A model generated the notes under the pieces. That model saw only the letters and a program-made list of their open reading frames with translations. It made no database searches and had not been told where the DNA came from. A stretch of 64,000 nt of DNA from Oasisia sp. SBJ-2009 (taxonomy: Eukaryota; Annelida; Polychaeta; Sabellida; Siboglinidae). Below, piece by piece: positions 10,760 to 21,754 of this stretch (positions within the stretch are counted from its first letter, which is position 1; the number at the start of each line of letters is the position of its first letter). The translations under genes were made by a program, and so were the position numbers. Location: NCBI GenBank assembly GCA_964017155.1, contig OZ024856.1:41046770-41110769 (forward strand), written 5' to 3'.

Positions 10760-11589
10760 AAGAAATTATAAATAATTAATTTATAAATATTAAAAAATCC
10801 TATTAACTAAATTAATTAATAAAAAAATACTATTTCAAAGACCATGCATTCTCATTAATCAGAGTAGCAGCGGTATACTAAATTGTTAGTTAATTGGGCT
10901 ATAATTTTAATGTTTTCATGCCGCAATACACCCTCGTGCCAATCATTTGATGTCACAGCGACACAGGTACATTGGTGTAAAAATCGAAACTTTTGCAATG
11001 TGTCCATTAAACACAGAAGTGTAGAAACCAATTCATGGTCCCAGGCCAAGAGGCTGGTAAAAACTACTCCAACGTAATACTGTGTACAGTGTAACATAAT
11101 ATGTAGGCCATGGCAGCTACTACTATAATTATAGGCACTAGCTACCGTGGTGGGAACCACTGTGGTGACCTGGAAAAATGGCTGGATCTAGACTGGTTAA
11201 GCTGGAACATCCTTCTTATAGGCTAATACCACCACTGACTCTGTCTATGTGATATCTATGAATTGGTCGCGCATTAATAATCTACACGCCGATCATTTAA
11301 TTAAATTAAGGCTTCCGTTTAATTGGACGCGATTAATTAATTAATTTCGCGCGTTCCACTAAATTCTAACCACGGCGCCGGCCGTGCAAATGTACGACTG
11401 GCATTGCGTGACGCATTGCACGGGGGCTGCTGAATCGTCAGGCGTGCTACCGACATCAACACTCAAGATTGAAGTGTAACTTGGCCTACTACTACTACGA
11501 GTGTGACGACGTCTTGCCACTAGCGTACGCACGCGGAACTCGACGGAGGCGTGGCACTCGTGGTGTGCGTCGTACCGTTCGTGAGCTAG
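10760..11589. other. Non-coding, nothing recognised
   Basis: AT-rich stretch then GC-richer DNA with TTAATTAA-type palindromes around 11297-11345. No gene, RNA gene or repeat was identified. Confidence 0.4.
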
Positions 11590-12005
11590 CGCGGCTAGGA
11601 TAATGGGCCTAGTCGCCTAATTCGACCATGTCACTGCCGACGTACCTGGTTGGCAGTTGTAGCTGTTGTCCACCCGGGAAATGCTCGTGCCCTGCTGGTC
11701 TTCGGCATCTCCCACTCTTGACCGACTTCCCATTTTCGCTTCTGACATGTCGTCTGCTGCCTTGCAGTGGTGGCGCGCCGATATAGTCCACGAGTCCGTC
11801 CGTTGCCTGACGACCACTGCGGTGTTTACGGCGGTAATGCCGTGTACCTGCGTAGAGCCTGCGCACGCTGTTGTTTAGTCACGAGTGTCGGATGACCGAG
11901 TTGTTTGAACCGCCAAGCGTGCAGCCAACGTACGTCACGGCGGCTAAATATACCGCGGACGACGGGCGGACAAACGACTCATTGGAGGAGTCGCGCAGAA
12001 TGACG
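11590..12005. repeat. Dispersed repeat D, copy 1
   Basis: A diverged match, same orientation, to about 19860-20335. Shared blocks are ATTCGACCA(T/A)GTCAC, GCAGTTGTAGCTG(T/C)TGTC-like sequence, GTGGTGGCG(C/G)GC, GAGTCCGT, TTTAGTCAC and CGCAGAATGACG. Short open frames here have no recognisable protein motif. Confidence 0.6.
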
Positions 12006-12928
12006 TGCGTCTGCTAGAGACCGGGGGGTCGTAACGAAGGTGTCATGCCGACATGCTGACAAATCGGAGTCGAGCTCGCACGTAAAGTTGTTCTTAGGCC
12101 GTGAAGCGTCGATGGGGACATGATGGCTGAGCACTCAATATATTGATTTGATAGGGGCTTAATTGTTATCGGTTTACACTACCGCTCCATACGCATACAT
12201 AGAGTTCATTATCTTAGTTTTTTTTAGCTTATAAGTTAACTTTCGTTAGAACGTTTTTAGTTTAAATAGTGCAATTCCAGTATCTTTTGATGTTTAATCA
12301 GATTAACTAGACTATTATTTTAATAATTTATTCATGACTATTTCGTGCTTTATTTTTATTTGCATGTTAATTTATTGTATCTATATATTATTTTTACATC
12401 ATATATGTATGTCCTGTCTAATACTTTTAGCTAGCTATGCATGTTTCTTTAGTAGTTTCTTTAGTGGAGTTCTTGTCTTTTTTATATGTTTAACCATGAA
12501 ACGCAGATAGGGGGCGTAATACTATTATTACTACCTGCGTTTTATTAGTCACTGCTAGGGGTCCTACATCCTTGAACAGAATGCTATACTCTTTTGGTAT
12601 GAAGAAAGGAAGGTGGCACAAAGTGGGCCCTCGACCAAACTGCAGTCCGTTTATTGTTATTCTCGACTGGGTTTGTTTTACAACTAACCCGCCAAAGGAA
12701 ACCTATAAAGAGTACCCGAGAGACAGCAACGCGAACTAAAACAGGTTTAAAATCAAACAGTTTATATTTTATACTTTTCTAACCAAAATTACATTGTTTG
12801 TTGCAAACCCCTTAGTATATTGCTAAAATACAGATGGCTATGGCATATTCATGAAACTCATTGTATTAGCTACGCAATTTGACATTAGATCGGGCACAGT
12901 CGGTTTTGCGGACGCGGTAGTGTACGTG
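12006..12928. other. Non-coding, nothing recognised
   Basis: AT-rich in the middle (12200-12450). A short inverted pair AAACGCAG/CTGCGTTT lies near 12500-12543. No coding sequence recognised. Confidence 0.4.
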
Positions 12929-12965
12929 TAGACAAAATGGACCACACGGTGGTCCATTTTGTCTA
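12929..12965. repeat. Perfect 17-bp stem palindrome abutting the transposon
   Basis: TAGACAAAATGGACCAC, the spacer ACG, then the exact reverse complement ending TA. The last two bases are the left TA of the transposon that starts at 12966. Confidence 0.9.
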
Positions 12966-15101
12966 GAGTAGCGATGGGGCAAAGCGCACCCTTTTTGGGG
13001 CAAACATGATTTGACCTCTTTATTTTCCTCTTAGATTGAAATGGTTAATACAGTTACAAATATTATGTGTTATCGAAATATCATCATAATTGCATAAATG
13101 TAACAGCGACACATCAGTGAAAAAAATAACTTTTAATGAACGTCCAATACATTTCTAAAATTTCGTCATGTGGGGCAAAGCGCACACGGGGGTGCAGTTT
13201 GCCCCATATTTGTTCGCCGGTAATAACATCACTTAATTATCGTGTAATAACTTGGGTTTTCGTTCCATTTAATAATCCTATGGCCCGTTTTGCGCCACGC
13301 TATGGGCTGTTTTGCATTTAGACTCTATCGTTGGGGACAACGACCCATGCTGACAATAATGTTGATTTTGTGATTCCTACACAATTAAATCTTCAAGAAA
13401 ATTATCCACAACGATCAAGTCTTTAACGTATAACATTATTTTGGTTAATTATAATTGCATTGTCCTGTGGGCCGTCGACTTGCATGGTTGCCGAATTGAC
13501 GTAAACCTGCCGGAATGTAGGCATGACATCGTGGTGCGTGATGGCCCGTCCTCGGTTTGCTAATAGCCAGCTGTCACGCGCCCTGCTGTCGGATGTGTTC
13601 AGACACCTAAACAATATCCGGTGTAACGGGTGACGCCGATGGGTGCAGTGAGTGGGAAATCTGACGAGATGAAGGTCATGTTCTCTGGCAAACTCTATGG
13701 CGTGGAGCGTCTTATGGTTCACATCCCCGTCCAGCAGGTGATGTGAGGGCTCTCCAGTGTGCATCCAGCGATGGTGATGAAATGTTGCAGCCACCTCATG
13801 AACAGATCTCCATCTATGTAGCCCGATCCCCGTTGATTGACTCCAGCAACTGAGCCACCGGGTGCACCATTCATTAGAGATGCGATCATGCGCTTACGCG
13901 GAAAGACAAAGAGAGGAGGTGCATAAGTTCTTGCAGCATTCATGCAGCACAGAGCGGTTATGTTGGCACCGTGGTCTGCACTGGACACCTTGTGAACCTG
14001 TCGTGCTCCCTTTGTCGATACGACTTTGTAAACTCTTGCCACGGTTGAAAAGCCAGTTTCGTCGCAGGTCCAGATGTTGAGGGCATTGAAACTACCGGAC
14101 TGCAACACACTCTTTAATACAACAGAGAAGTGCTCGATGGCATGACGATTGAAGCCATTGATGCGTGCTAAACTCGTGGCAATCGGCGCGCGTATCGACA
14201 ATTCTCTTCATAAACTGACTCAACCAATCGCGGCCCGCCATGCCAGTTGCTTTGTTGAAAGGGTGGGCAATTCCCATCCTATATCCGCCACAATGTATGC
14301 CAATCTTCGTACATAGTTAGTAGACAGACCATACATCTCTCTTTCCATACGCTGTATGGTTGACATTATCTCATTCTCTAGTTCATCAGTGAAGACTTGT
14401 CGTTTTCCTCGCCAGGCTGAGCTACCTTGCCCCGACAATGCCTCATCAGAGTTCTTTTCGGAATGCCGTAATCTTTAACGGCCCCTTTCATGCTCCTGCC
14501 CCCTTTTACCGCAGCGATTGCATCGCGCAGCTGCCGGTTTGAATAAGACGCCACTGTAGTCTTGCGTTTATATTTCCGAACCATGTCTACAAGACACAAT
14601 GTTAAATGTAACATAATATTGCTATATTATAGTATAATAATCGAGCAGTAAATAGCATTAATAATTAATAACAGCACTTAATAATATGGGGTAAAAGTTC
14701 ATGAACAACTTTTAAACAAACACCATTTTGATTGATACGGGGCAAAGCGCACCGGGAGCGCTTTGCCCCAAATAAGTGGAGTGCGCTTTGCCCTCAAATC
14801 ATAGCATCATCACAATAAAAAAATTAGCACATAGTTACGTACATGTGCAGTTATTTCACATAGTTGGTTACTTCGCGTGTTTAGGCGCTGAGTACGCCTT
14901 TTTATTACAATAATATGGACGAAATATTTTAATGTGTGTAACTTACTTCGATTTCAGTGTTATCTAAAATAATTGCCGCCAAGATAGTTTTTTTTAGCAT
15001 AGTACGTCCACTGATCGGTAGATAACGCCGCTAAAACGTATACCTTACGATTTAGGGGGGTGCGGTTTGCCCCGAGGGGGTGCGCTTTGCCCCGTCTACT
15101 C
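12966..15101 (-). mobile_element. Pogo-like (Tc1/mariner superfamily) DNA transposon, full length but inactive
   Basis: A 2136-bp element flanked by TA on both sides (12964-12965 and 15102-15103). The ends are inverted repeats: GAGTAGCGATGGGGCAAAGC on the left, and GAGTAGACGGGGCAAAGCGC reading inward from the right. The core GGGGCAAAGCGCACC or a close variant recurs inside both ends, in both orientations, at 12976, 12997 (short), 13172, 13191, 14739, 14758, 14781, 15059 and 15079. The interior encodes a frameshifted transposase on the minus strand. TA target site and transposase type fit pogo elements. Confidence 0.88.
13423..14584 (-). pseudogene. Pogo-type DDE transposase, broken by frameshifts
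   Basis: Starts at MVRKYKRKTTVASYSNRQLR (14584), an N-terminal psq/CENP-B-type helix-turn-helix with GIPKRTLMRH. It continues in other frames through segments around 14438-14220, 14277-14092, 14201-13719 and 13794-13423. Visible landmarks are NIWTCDETGFSTV (first catalytic Asp, D-E-T-G), LFVFPRKRM, and LLDGDVNHKT followed by HAIEFAREHDLHLVRFPTH (second-Asp region). At the usual Q-P-L-D position the sequence reads HPLH, so the third catalytic acidic residue appears lost. At least four frame changes are needed to follow the similarity, so this copy cannot make an active enzyme. Family knowledge: such enzymes cut at TA and bind the terminal repeats. Confidence 0.85.
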
Positions 15102-15103
15102 TA

Positions 15104-15420
15104 TATGCCCCATATTTGCCCTCATCATCCATATTTTAGATAATTATGATGGCAGCATCGTTAGCATAGTTGTGGGTAGTCTAGAGTATCTAGTATGATT
15201 AGATGAACTCAATTAAAGGCAGTTGATGTGATAATGCTACCACACAAAACACGACAGACAACCAGACATGTAGAATTCTATACTGCTCATACAGTTGTCT
15301 CACACAGGGAGACAATGCAAGCTTACATTTATCCAGTTAAGTTTTAGACATGTACATAACAACAAAGGTCGATGGCAACGGTATGGGGTCTCCACAAAGA
15401 ATTAAGCCAGATGATCATAG
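15104..15420. other. Non-coding, nothing recognised
   Basis: Spacer between the pogo-like element and a second transposase relic; no motif found. Confidence 0.4.
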
Positions 15421-15773
15421 TTGTCTATTCGGACTATTCCCATAGTGTGCGAAGAAACACCCAGAAAAATCCGCCGACGTGAAAGACCTGCCTCATATCG
15501 CACTCAGCCCCTCTACCAGCGAGAATTGGAACTGAAGATAAAAGCCAGCAACATATCGCCTAATGACGAGTCACAACCAAGCACAGTCATTGAAGTCCGC
15601 GAAGTCATTGCGACACCACGAGAGCAACAAATCGGTTCTTGGAGAGGACACACGACACAATGTCTGTACTCTGTATTACTGCGAGCTATTTGCGTACAGC
15701 AAAAAAAAAAACCGGGAGAAATGGTTCAAATGTGGGGATTGCAAAACGTGGGCACATGAGGATTGTACCGGTG
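15421..15773 (+). pseudogene. Relic C-terminus of a second pogo-type transposase
   Basis: Two overlapping plus-strand frames, 15421-15759 and 15563-15841. The second contains a cysteine/histidine finger, WFKCGDCKTWAHEDCTG, preceded by a Y-C-E-L-F-type segment. Invertebrate pogo/jerky-type transposases often end in such a PHD-like finger (family knowledge). A ten-base A run at about 15701 lies where the frame is ambiguous. It is on the opposite strand from the neighbouring transposon's transposase, so it is a separate, 5'-truncated relic. Confidence 0.5.
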
Positions 15774-15841
15774 TCGTGATCCCAGATTCGATCGGGCCCA
15801 GATTCCGCATGAATCTGCCGAATCTTGGACCTCGACGGTAG

Positions 15842-16272
15842 CGGTCCAGTATTCTCCGCTGTTACCAATACAGTTTCCGTTTGTAATACATCAAATGTTC
15901 CAATATGATTGTCATTATGCAATTTTTTAATATAAATGAGTGCGCGGTATGCGTTTTGAGGAAACACGGCCCGGGCGTGGCGTAAGTCACCAACGCTACG
16001 TCAGAGCAGATATAACCGGGCACTGCGCATGCGCGCGCATGCGAATTATGTGTTTTGCTGAATCTGGGCCGGCGCAATCTGGGCCCACGTCACCGGATCT
16101 GAAGGCGGCGCGATTACACGCGAAATGTGGCTGATGTGTGACTTGCGACATTGTTTCGGAAGGAGCCCCACTTTGCCTTCACGTAAAGACACGTTTCTGA
16201 GTAGTATTTTTAGGCGCACATGGCGAATAAAAAAAATCGAATACCATCACAAGTTTACATGTATGTTGTTAG
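15842..16272. other. Non-coding, nothing recognised
   Basis: GC-rich around 15960-16120 with ATGCGCGCGCAT-type alternation; no gene recognised. Confidence 0.4.
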
Positions 16273-16841
16273 ATAAACGGATACTCCTGTCAGTGAGTGG
16301 TTCACATTATTAGCTTACATAACTATACTATATTGGTTGTGCCTAGTAATTGTGCACAAAGATCGTTAATAAACAATTACTTATAGTTTAATGGTATCAA
16401 AAACATGCTATCTTAGATTCAGGGCGCTGCCATCTTGAGACTTATGCGCCAGTGACGTAAGCCAAATCGTTTACGTCACTGGCGTTGAAAAAGGCAAGGA
16501 TTGGCGGATTCTTATATTGAATATATTGTTCATGGCTCCAAGAATGGCGGAATCTTCGCTAATAATTGTGATAGTGACGTAAGCAACGCACTGCATACAT
16601 CAAATACCTTTGGACAGACGTAAGATATTCGAGCGTGCATGCCCCAGTAACGTAAGCGGTTTACGTCACTGGCGCACAAGTCTCAAGATGACAGCGCCCA
16701 ACATGGAGTGTTTCTGGTACAATTATACTATAATTAATTGTTTATTAATGTTCTTTGTGCATAATTACTATGCACAACCAATATATTATACAGATGCTGT
16801 AAATGCTGTGGATCTCTCACTGACTGGAGTATCCCTTTAAA
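16273..16841. mobile_element. Foldback / long-TIR miniature element with bZIP-type sites
   Basis: The left arm (about 16273-16480) and the reverse complement of the right arm (about 16640-16841) align almost throughout. Shared blocks are GGATACTCC(T/A)GTCAGTGAG at the tips, TATATTGGTTGTGC, TTAATAAACAATTA, GGGCGCTG(C/T)CATCTTGAGA and GCGCCAGTGACGTAA. The centre is about 160 bp. TGACGTAA or its complement TTACGTCA occurs at 16453, 16471, 16575 and 16661, with a near match at 16647. No ORF of note. A TTAA/TAAA sequence lies at each tip, but the target-site duplication is not certain. Confidence 0.8.
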
Positions 16842-17369
16842 GATTGGAACGTAATATTTCTGAACATAATTTTTGTTATAATATATTTGGAAAATGTATG
16901 CTGTTTTTAGTTAATGGGGCCCATTTTGTGCAACCCTCCTCGTGAGTATGTGCATTCGTAAGGACTGACAATTGCGATTCTGAAGCAAGTGTAACTCCAC
17001 ACGAGTCAATCTCTGTGGCGCAGCGGCGTTTTCTGTGAGATCCGTGTACTGGTTCCTTCCAGTTTTCTTGTTCGCACATCTCGATTGATATTGCAAAGAA
17101 CAAGTTCGGACAACTTCGCCGCGGGACGGGGCAACGTCGTCAACTGCGTGCTCTTGTAGCAATTGGTTATAGGAACGTTCCAACAGTTATCTTAATTAAT
17201 CGAGACGCGTTTCTTGACTACCAGGGAGCGGCTAAGCTGTGTCGACGTTCGTTCGCAGGAACTGTGCAAGGTTGATACATTGAACGCTTTGGACAAGGTC
17301 TCTTAATGCTAAGTAGCCTCCACAACAAGAGTAGGCCTACATATCTACTAAGTAACTGCAATATATCTG

Positions 17370-17371
<2 letters not shown>
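16842..17371. other. Non-coding, nothing recognised
   Basis: Short open frames only, no recognisable motif. Confidence 0.4.
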
Positions 17372-17447
<76 letters not shown>

Positions 17448-17455
17448 TGTGGTGT

Positions 17456-17504
<49 letters not shown>

Positions 17505-17512
17505 TGTGGTGT

Positions 17513-17567
<55 letters not shown>

Positions 17568-17638
17568 TTTGCGTGTGTATGTGCGTGTGTGCGTGTGTGC
17601 GTGTGTGCGTGTGTGTGTGTGTGCGTGCGTGCGTGTGT
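17372..17638. repeat. (TG)n microsatellite with GGTGTGGTGTGG interruptions
   Basis: Three long TG runs separated by two copies of a GTGGTGTGGTGTGGTG interruption about 60 bp apart, then TGCG-rich sequence. Confidence 0.95.
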
Positions 17639-18198
17639 TATTAGATGAGCCCTATAGGATATAGTAACACCCTGAATGTTTACCTGGATTCGGAGAATAC
17701 CCTCACTCCCCAACCCACCCACCCCCACCCCACACACCCGAAACATTACTCCAATTCACATAAACCACAAACGATTACACTAATGTCATCTGAACAAAAA
17801 ATTAGTCACCATGGAAAATAGTCCAGATTTGAGCAGTGGAAAACCCACTCTGTAGACGCAGCCAATGACATCATATGTGACAACATCACATGACAGTGGC
17901 TATTTTTAGCCATGACATTGGTCAGGGTACCCCTGTCTACCATTGACGTCACAGTCGATTGCACACACACACACACTTATCTTTCTACTGATTTGGTACT
18001 TGCTCACTAAATAAATAAAAGTGCCTTAATATAATGACGCAAATGCCTGGCAGCTGTGTGTAGAGCCATGTCAGGCTGTGCAACCCCTGCTGCCACCAAC
18101 TGACTCAATTGGATTACATGTACAATGTCACACCCACTCTATGTACTCAAACTGGCCTTATTTACAGGATCTAGGCTACTACTGAATATTTTATAAAT
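17637..18198. repeat. Dispersed repeat A, copy 2
   Basis: Same-orientation counterpart of 905-1495, with the same landmark order from CCTGGATTCGG to TACAGGATCTAGG. This copy is flanked by TG microsatellites on both sides and has an internal (CA)n at about 17963-17976 where copy 1 has only CACACAA. Confidence 0.75.
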
Positions 18199-18258
18199 AG
18201 TGTGGTGTGTGGTGTGTATGTATGTATGTATGTATGTATGTATGTATGTATGTATGTA

Positions 18259-18289
<31 letters not shown>

Positions 18290-18830
18290 ATGTATGTATA
18301 TATGTATGTATGTATGTATGTGTGGTATGTGTGTGGTATGTGTGATGTGTGTGTGTTTGTGTGTGTGTGTGCGCGCCTATGTGTGTGTGCGTGTGCGCGT
18401 GTGTGGTGTTTGTGTATATGGTGTGTGTATGTTTGTGTATATGTACGTGTGTATGTCTGTGTGTGGTGTGTGTGGTGTGTGTGGTGTATGAGGTGTGTGT
18501 GGTGTATGTGTGGTGTGTGTATGTATATATATATGTATGCGTATGTATGTATGTATGTATGTATGTATGTGTGTGTGTGTATGTACGATGAGTGTATGGT
18601 GTGTGTGTGGGGTGTGTGGTGTGTGGTGTGTGCCTGTATATACATGTATGTGTGTGTGTGTGTGTGTGTGTTTGTGCGCGTGTGTGCGTATGCGTGTGTG
18701 CGTGTGTGTGTGTGCGTGCGCGCGTGTGTGTATGTGTGTGTGCGTGTGCGTGCGCGCGTGTGTGTGTGTCTGTGTGTGTGTGTGTGTGTGCGTGCGCGCG
18801 TGTGTGAATGTGTGTGTGCGTGTGGTGTGG
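18199..18830. repeat. Compound (TATG)n / (TG)n / (TGCG)n microsatellite
   Basis: About 630 bp of TG-based repeats: TATG tetramers at 18217-18320 and 18530-18570, GTGTGGTG-type units between, then TGCGCG-rich sequence. The long open frames here are artefacts of the repeat. Confidence 0.95.
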
Positions 18831-19466
18831 TCGTGAGTATTTGCGCGTTATTGTTTATTTTATATTATTAACAAGGCAGCTGAGTTACCCAGATATGTTG
18901 GAAGGAAAGGTTGCAAACAAGTTCAAACATTTGAAAATTGCGACCCCTGATATTCCATCCTCACTGCCCCTGCATAAATATTCCAGCTGAGCTGTTTGGC
19001 TTTGCACCGAAGAAAAAATAATTGTCCATATAAAAGCCACATTGATTTATGCTACTGAAGTCTACAAATTAAATCTTAGGCAGCGCTTCCCCAGTAGTAG
19101 GCACTGGAGGGTGACAGAACCTCAAGTTGTTTGCACTGAAATCTAACAAAAGTATTGTCGGGAATTATGAACATTGAAAAAACAGAAAAATCAAATGACC
19201 AACGTTTGAATCTCACCCAGACCCAAACGCAGATGTTTTCACCTTTGATATATTAAGCCGCCAAACTCTTCTAGACCCAGACGAATTTTGAGAAAGTCTA
19301 CGAGCTATCCCACTGTGTCCGCTAGACCACATGTAAGATATCAGCTCGATACACGCAACTCGAATTGGGATATGGATCCACAAACATATCTAGATACAAT
19401 GAAAATTAAGTAATAGTGTAGATAAAGGGGGAACCGACTCCGAGTGGAAAATGCAAACAAAAACCT
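18831..19466. other. Non-coding, nothing recognised
   Basis: No repeat partner or coding motif found in the window. Confidence 0.4.
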
Positions 19467-19765
19467 ATGTTAGAAACACTGCAAGCAGGGAACGCTGTAT
19501 TTGAAACCTGCTTGAAGAGACGAGTCTACAACTCATGCGTACTTGAAATCAAACAACGTACGGCGCGGAAAAAAGGACACTCACTAACTAGGCACAAACA
19601 ACAATGGAAAAAGTATGTTCAACATAATTGGGACACACACAATCTGGGCAATGTAGAAGACAAAGGGCATAGATGAAAAGAGCGAAACGAAGGGGAGACG
19701 AACTAGACGAGTACTGGAAGGGTACCATCTGGCAGAGGATAGCGCAAGACAGGCAGAGCTTTCGC
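19467..19765 (+). pseudogene. LINE reverse transcriptase C-terminal fragment
   Basis: The first frame (19467-19676) contains LKRRVYNSCVL, which resembles the segment after the RT catalytic region in RTE-like LINE proteins. The second frame (19673 on) contains KRAKRRGDELDEYWKGTIWQ followed by RIAQDRQSF, the typical LINE C-terminal D-E-L-D ... W ... A-Q-D-R pattern. A stop and frame change separate the two parts, and the expected intervening sequence is shortened, so it is a decayed fragment. Confidence 0.6.
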
Positions 19766-19859
19766 TCAACCACAGACACTACGGCGGTCATTAGAGTGTT
19801 CTCGAGTGGTCACGACTACGTGAGCGGGACTCGGTGGTGGTGTGGCCGGTCGTCCAGGC

Positions 19860-20340
19860 GTCGTACGTGAGCGGTGCATGAGCCACCGCGGCTGTGCGTT
19901 CGCCCTACTTCGATTCGACCAAGTCACCGCCGCCGAGACCAAGCCCACTCAGGCCTACCTGGTCCCGGTCGACAGTTGTAGCTGCTGTCGCCTCTGTCTC
20001 TGTGGCCTCGCTGCCCCTGATCGTGCTTGTCTCTGGGTCGACTGCCCATATTGGCCTCCGACATGCCGTACGTCTATTACCGTCGAGTGGTGGCGGGCTG
20101 ATATTATAATCGCCGAGTCCGTTGGCAGGCAGACGACGCACTTCGGTCTATGTTTATGGCGCAAATGCCGCGTGCCAATCTGTAGTCTGTACTACTGCGC
20201 AAGCGTGGTTTAGTCACACGCGGCGATAATTTTTATAACTCCAAGCCTGTCGCCAGCGTACGTCACCGCGTTGTGAAAATAACACGGATGACAGCGGACA
20301 AGTGACTTATTCGAGGGATCGCAGAATGACGCGTAGGACA
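19860..20340. repeat. Dispersed repeat D, copy 2
   Basis: Diverged counterpart of 11590-12005, in the same orientation (shared blocks are listed there). It is longer here because of an insertion around 19940-19965. Confidence 0.6.
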
Positions 20341-20977
20341 GGATTGCCATCGGAAAATTCCGACGCCCGTGACTGGTAATTGCAGTGGTAGTGTTTAGGT
20401 GTCGCGCAATTAGGGCGTAACGGGACGATGACGCGTGGCATATTCCATGTTATTTTTGCAGGGCATGCAACCTCTTGAGTACTGATCGAGTCCTCTAATT
20501 AAGGGACAGTTGCTCCCTGGATTTTCGGTGTAGGGCAGACATAGGGTTCTGCACCGCAGTAAATTAGAAGCTGTATGGCGAAAATAGAGGGTAACTGCAT
20601 CCCGGGAATTTCGGCGAGGGAAAATCAGTAATTACATCGAAATGGCTGCAGGCAGTTCTCACCCCTCCTGTCTTTCGATGTTAAAATTCGTCACCAGAAG
20701 CAGAATGTAGCTGAGGCCCGTGGACTATCAGCCATCCAAGTAAATTTCGTTGCCGCGCCTATGTCTTTATCTTGCTTGCAATGGCGACTTTTTCCAATTC
20801 GTTTTTAAGGTTTATTGCACAGTCGTTATACGTCAGTACGACAACGATTACTACCGTCTTTATTGTTATATACACGAATCCAAATTATGCTACATATGCA
20901 AACATATATAAAGATAAGTAAGATAAATATTTTAGTATCTCCTTAATTTACAGGCCTGTATGTTATCCAAATATATA
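20341..20977. other. Non-coding, nothing recognised
   Basis: A weak internal resemblance between about 20500-20540 and 20590-20622 (CTCC(C)TGGATTTTCGG-like) may be an old duplication. No gene recognised. Confidence 0.35.
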
Positions 20978-20979
20978 TA

Positions 20980-21014
<35 letters not shown>

Positions 21015-21015
21015 C

Positions 21016-21047
<32 letters not shown>

Positions 21048-21051
21048 CACA

Positions 21052-21126
<75 letters not shown>
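20978..21126. repeat. (GCAC)n then (CA)n microsatellite
   Basis: About 13 GCAC-type units followed by roughly 45 CA units with one CTCA interruption. Confidence 0.95.
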
Positions 21127-21128
<2 letters not shown>

Positions 21129-21634
21129 TTATGCACATTTCAACATACGCCATCCCTTTGAATAGGGACATGTATTACTAGCGTCTTCGCATCGATTGCA
21201 ACGTTTTGTCGACTGGCCAGAAACATCGGGTCCCTAGTATCTTCGCACGTAACGAGAATCCTCTCTGAATCGATTCCCTTTCAGACGCCGTCGAAATATC
21301 CTTCCTTCACAGACAGCAGAGTAAATATTACCATTTAATTATTCACAACGTTGTAACCAAAAGTTTACATTTTCTTTAAGCAAATGTAGTATACGTTGAA
21401 GTACCGTTTATATAGGCCCTATGTGAAAAGCGGTTCGCGTTTGAATTACCAAAGTTAGGTTTCCATTACGATAATGCAAGTGACTAAAACATACTGAGCG
21501 CAGTAGCTTTGAAATACCAACTTTAGAGAGACATTTCGAAAACGCAAATGATTAAAAACACACAGATCATTTAGGCATATTACATGTTAGACGAGGGACG
21601 GAATTGTGTAACATTTTCAACCGATCTAATACTA
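21127..21634. other. Non-coding, nothing recognised
   Basis: Spacer between the CA microsatellite and the repeat that borders the tandem array; no motif found. Confidence 0.4.
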
Positions 21635-21754
21635 GTGTCGCTTCACCGACTGTCGGTCGGCTGCGTAACTAGGCCGAGAAGGCAGTGTGGTGACTGCCGG
21701 TTTTGAATATTATCCGTGTGGGGCTAAGCAATGCTGCCACCTCACGGATACTGG
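21635..21754. repeat. Dispersed repeat C, copy 2, at the left edge of the array
   Basis: Matches 10157-10280: CCGACTGTCGGTCGGCTGCG and TGCTGCCACCTCACGGATAC. The tandem array begins directly after its CACGGATACTGG end. Confidence 0.7.

Noticed and set aside
18139..18871. Long ORFs of alternating C-V or H-T residues
   Set aside because: They are translations of TG/CA and TATG microsatellites.
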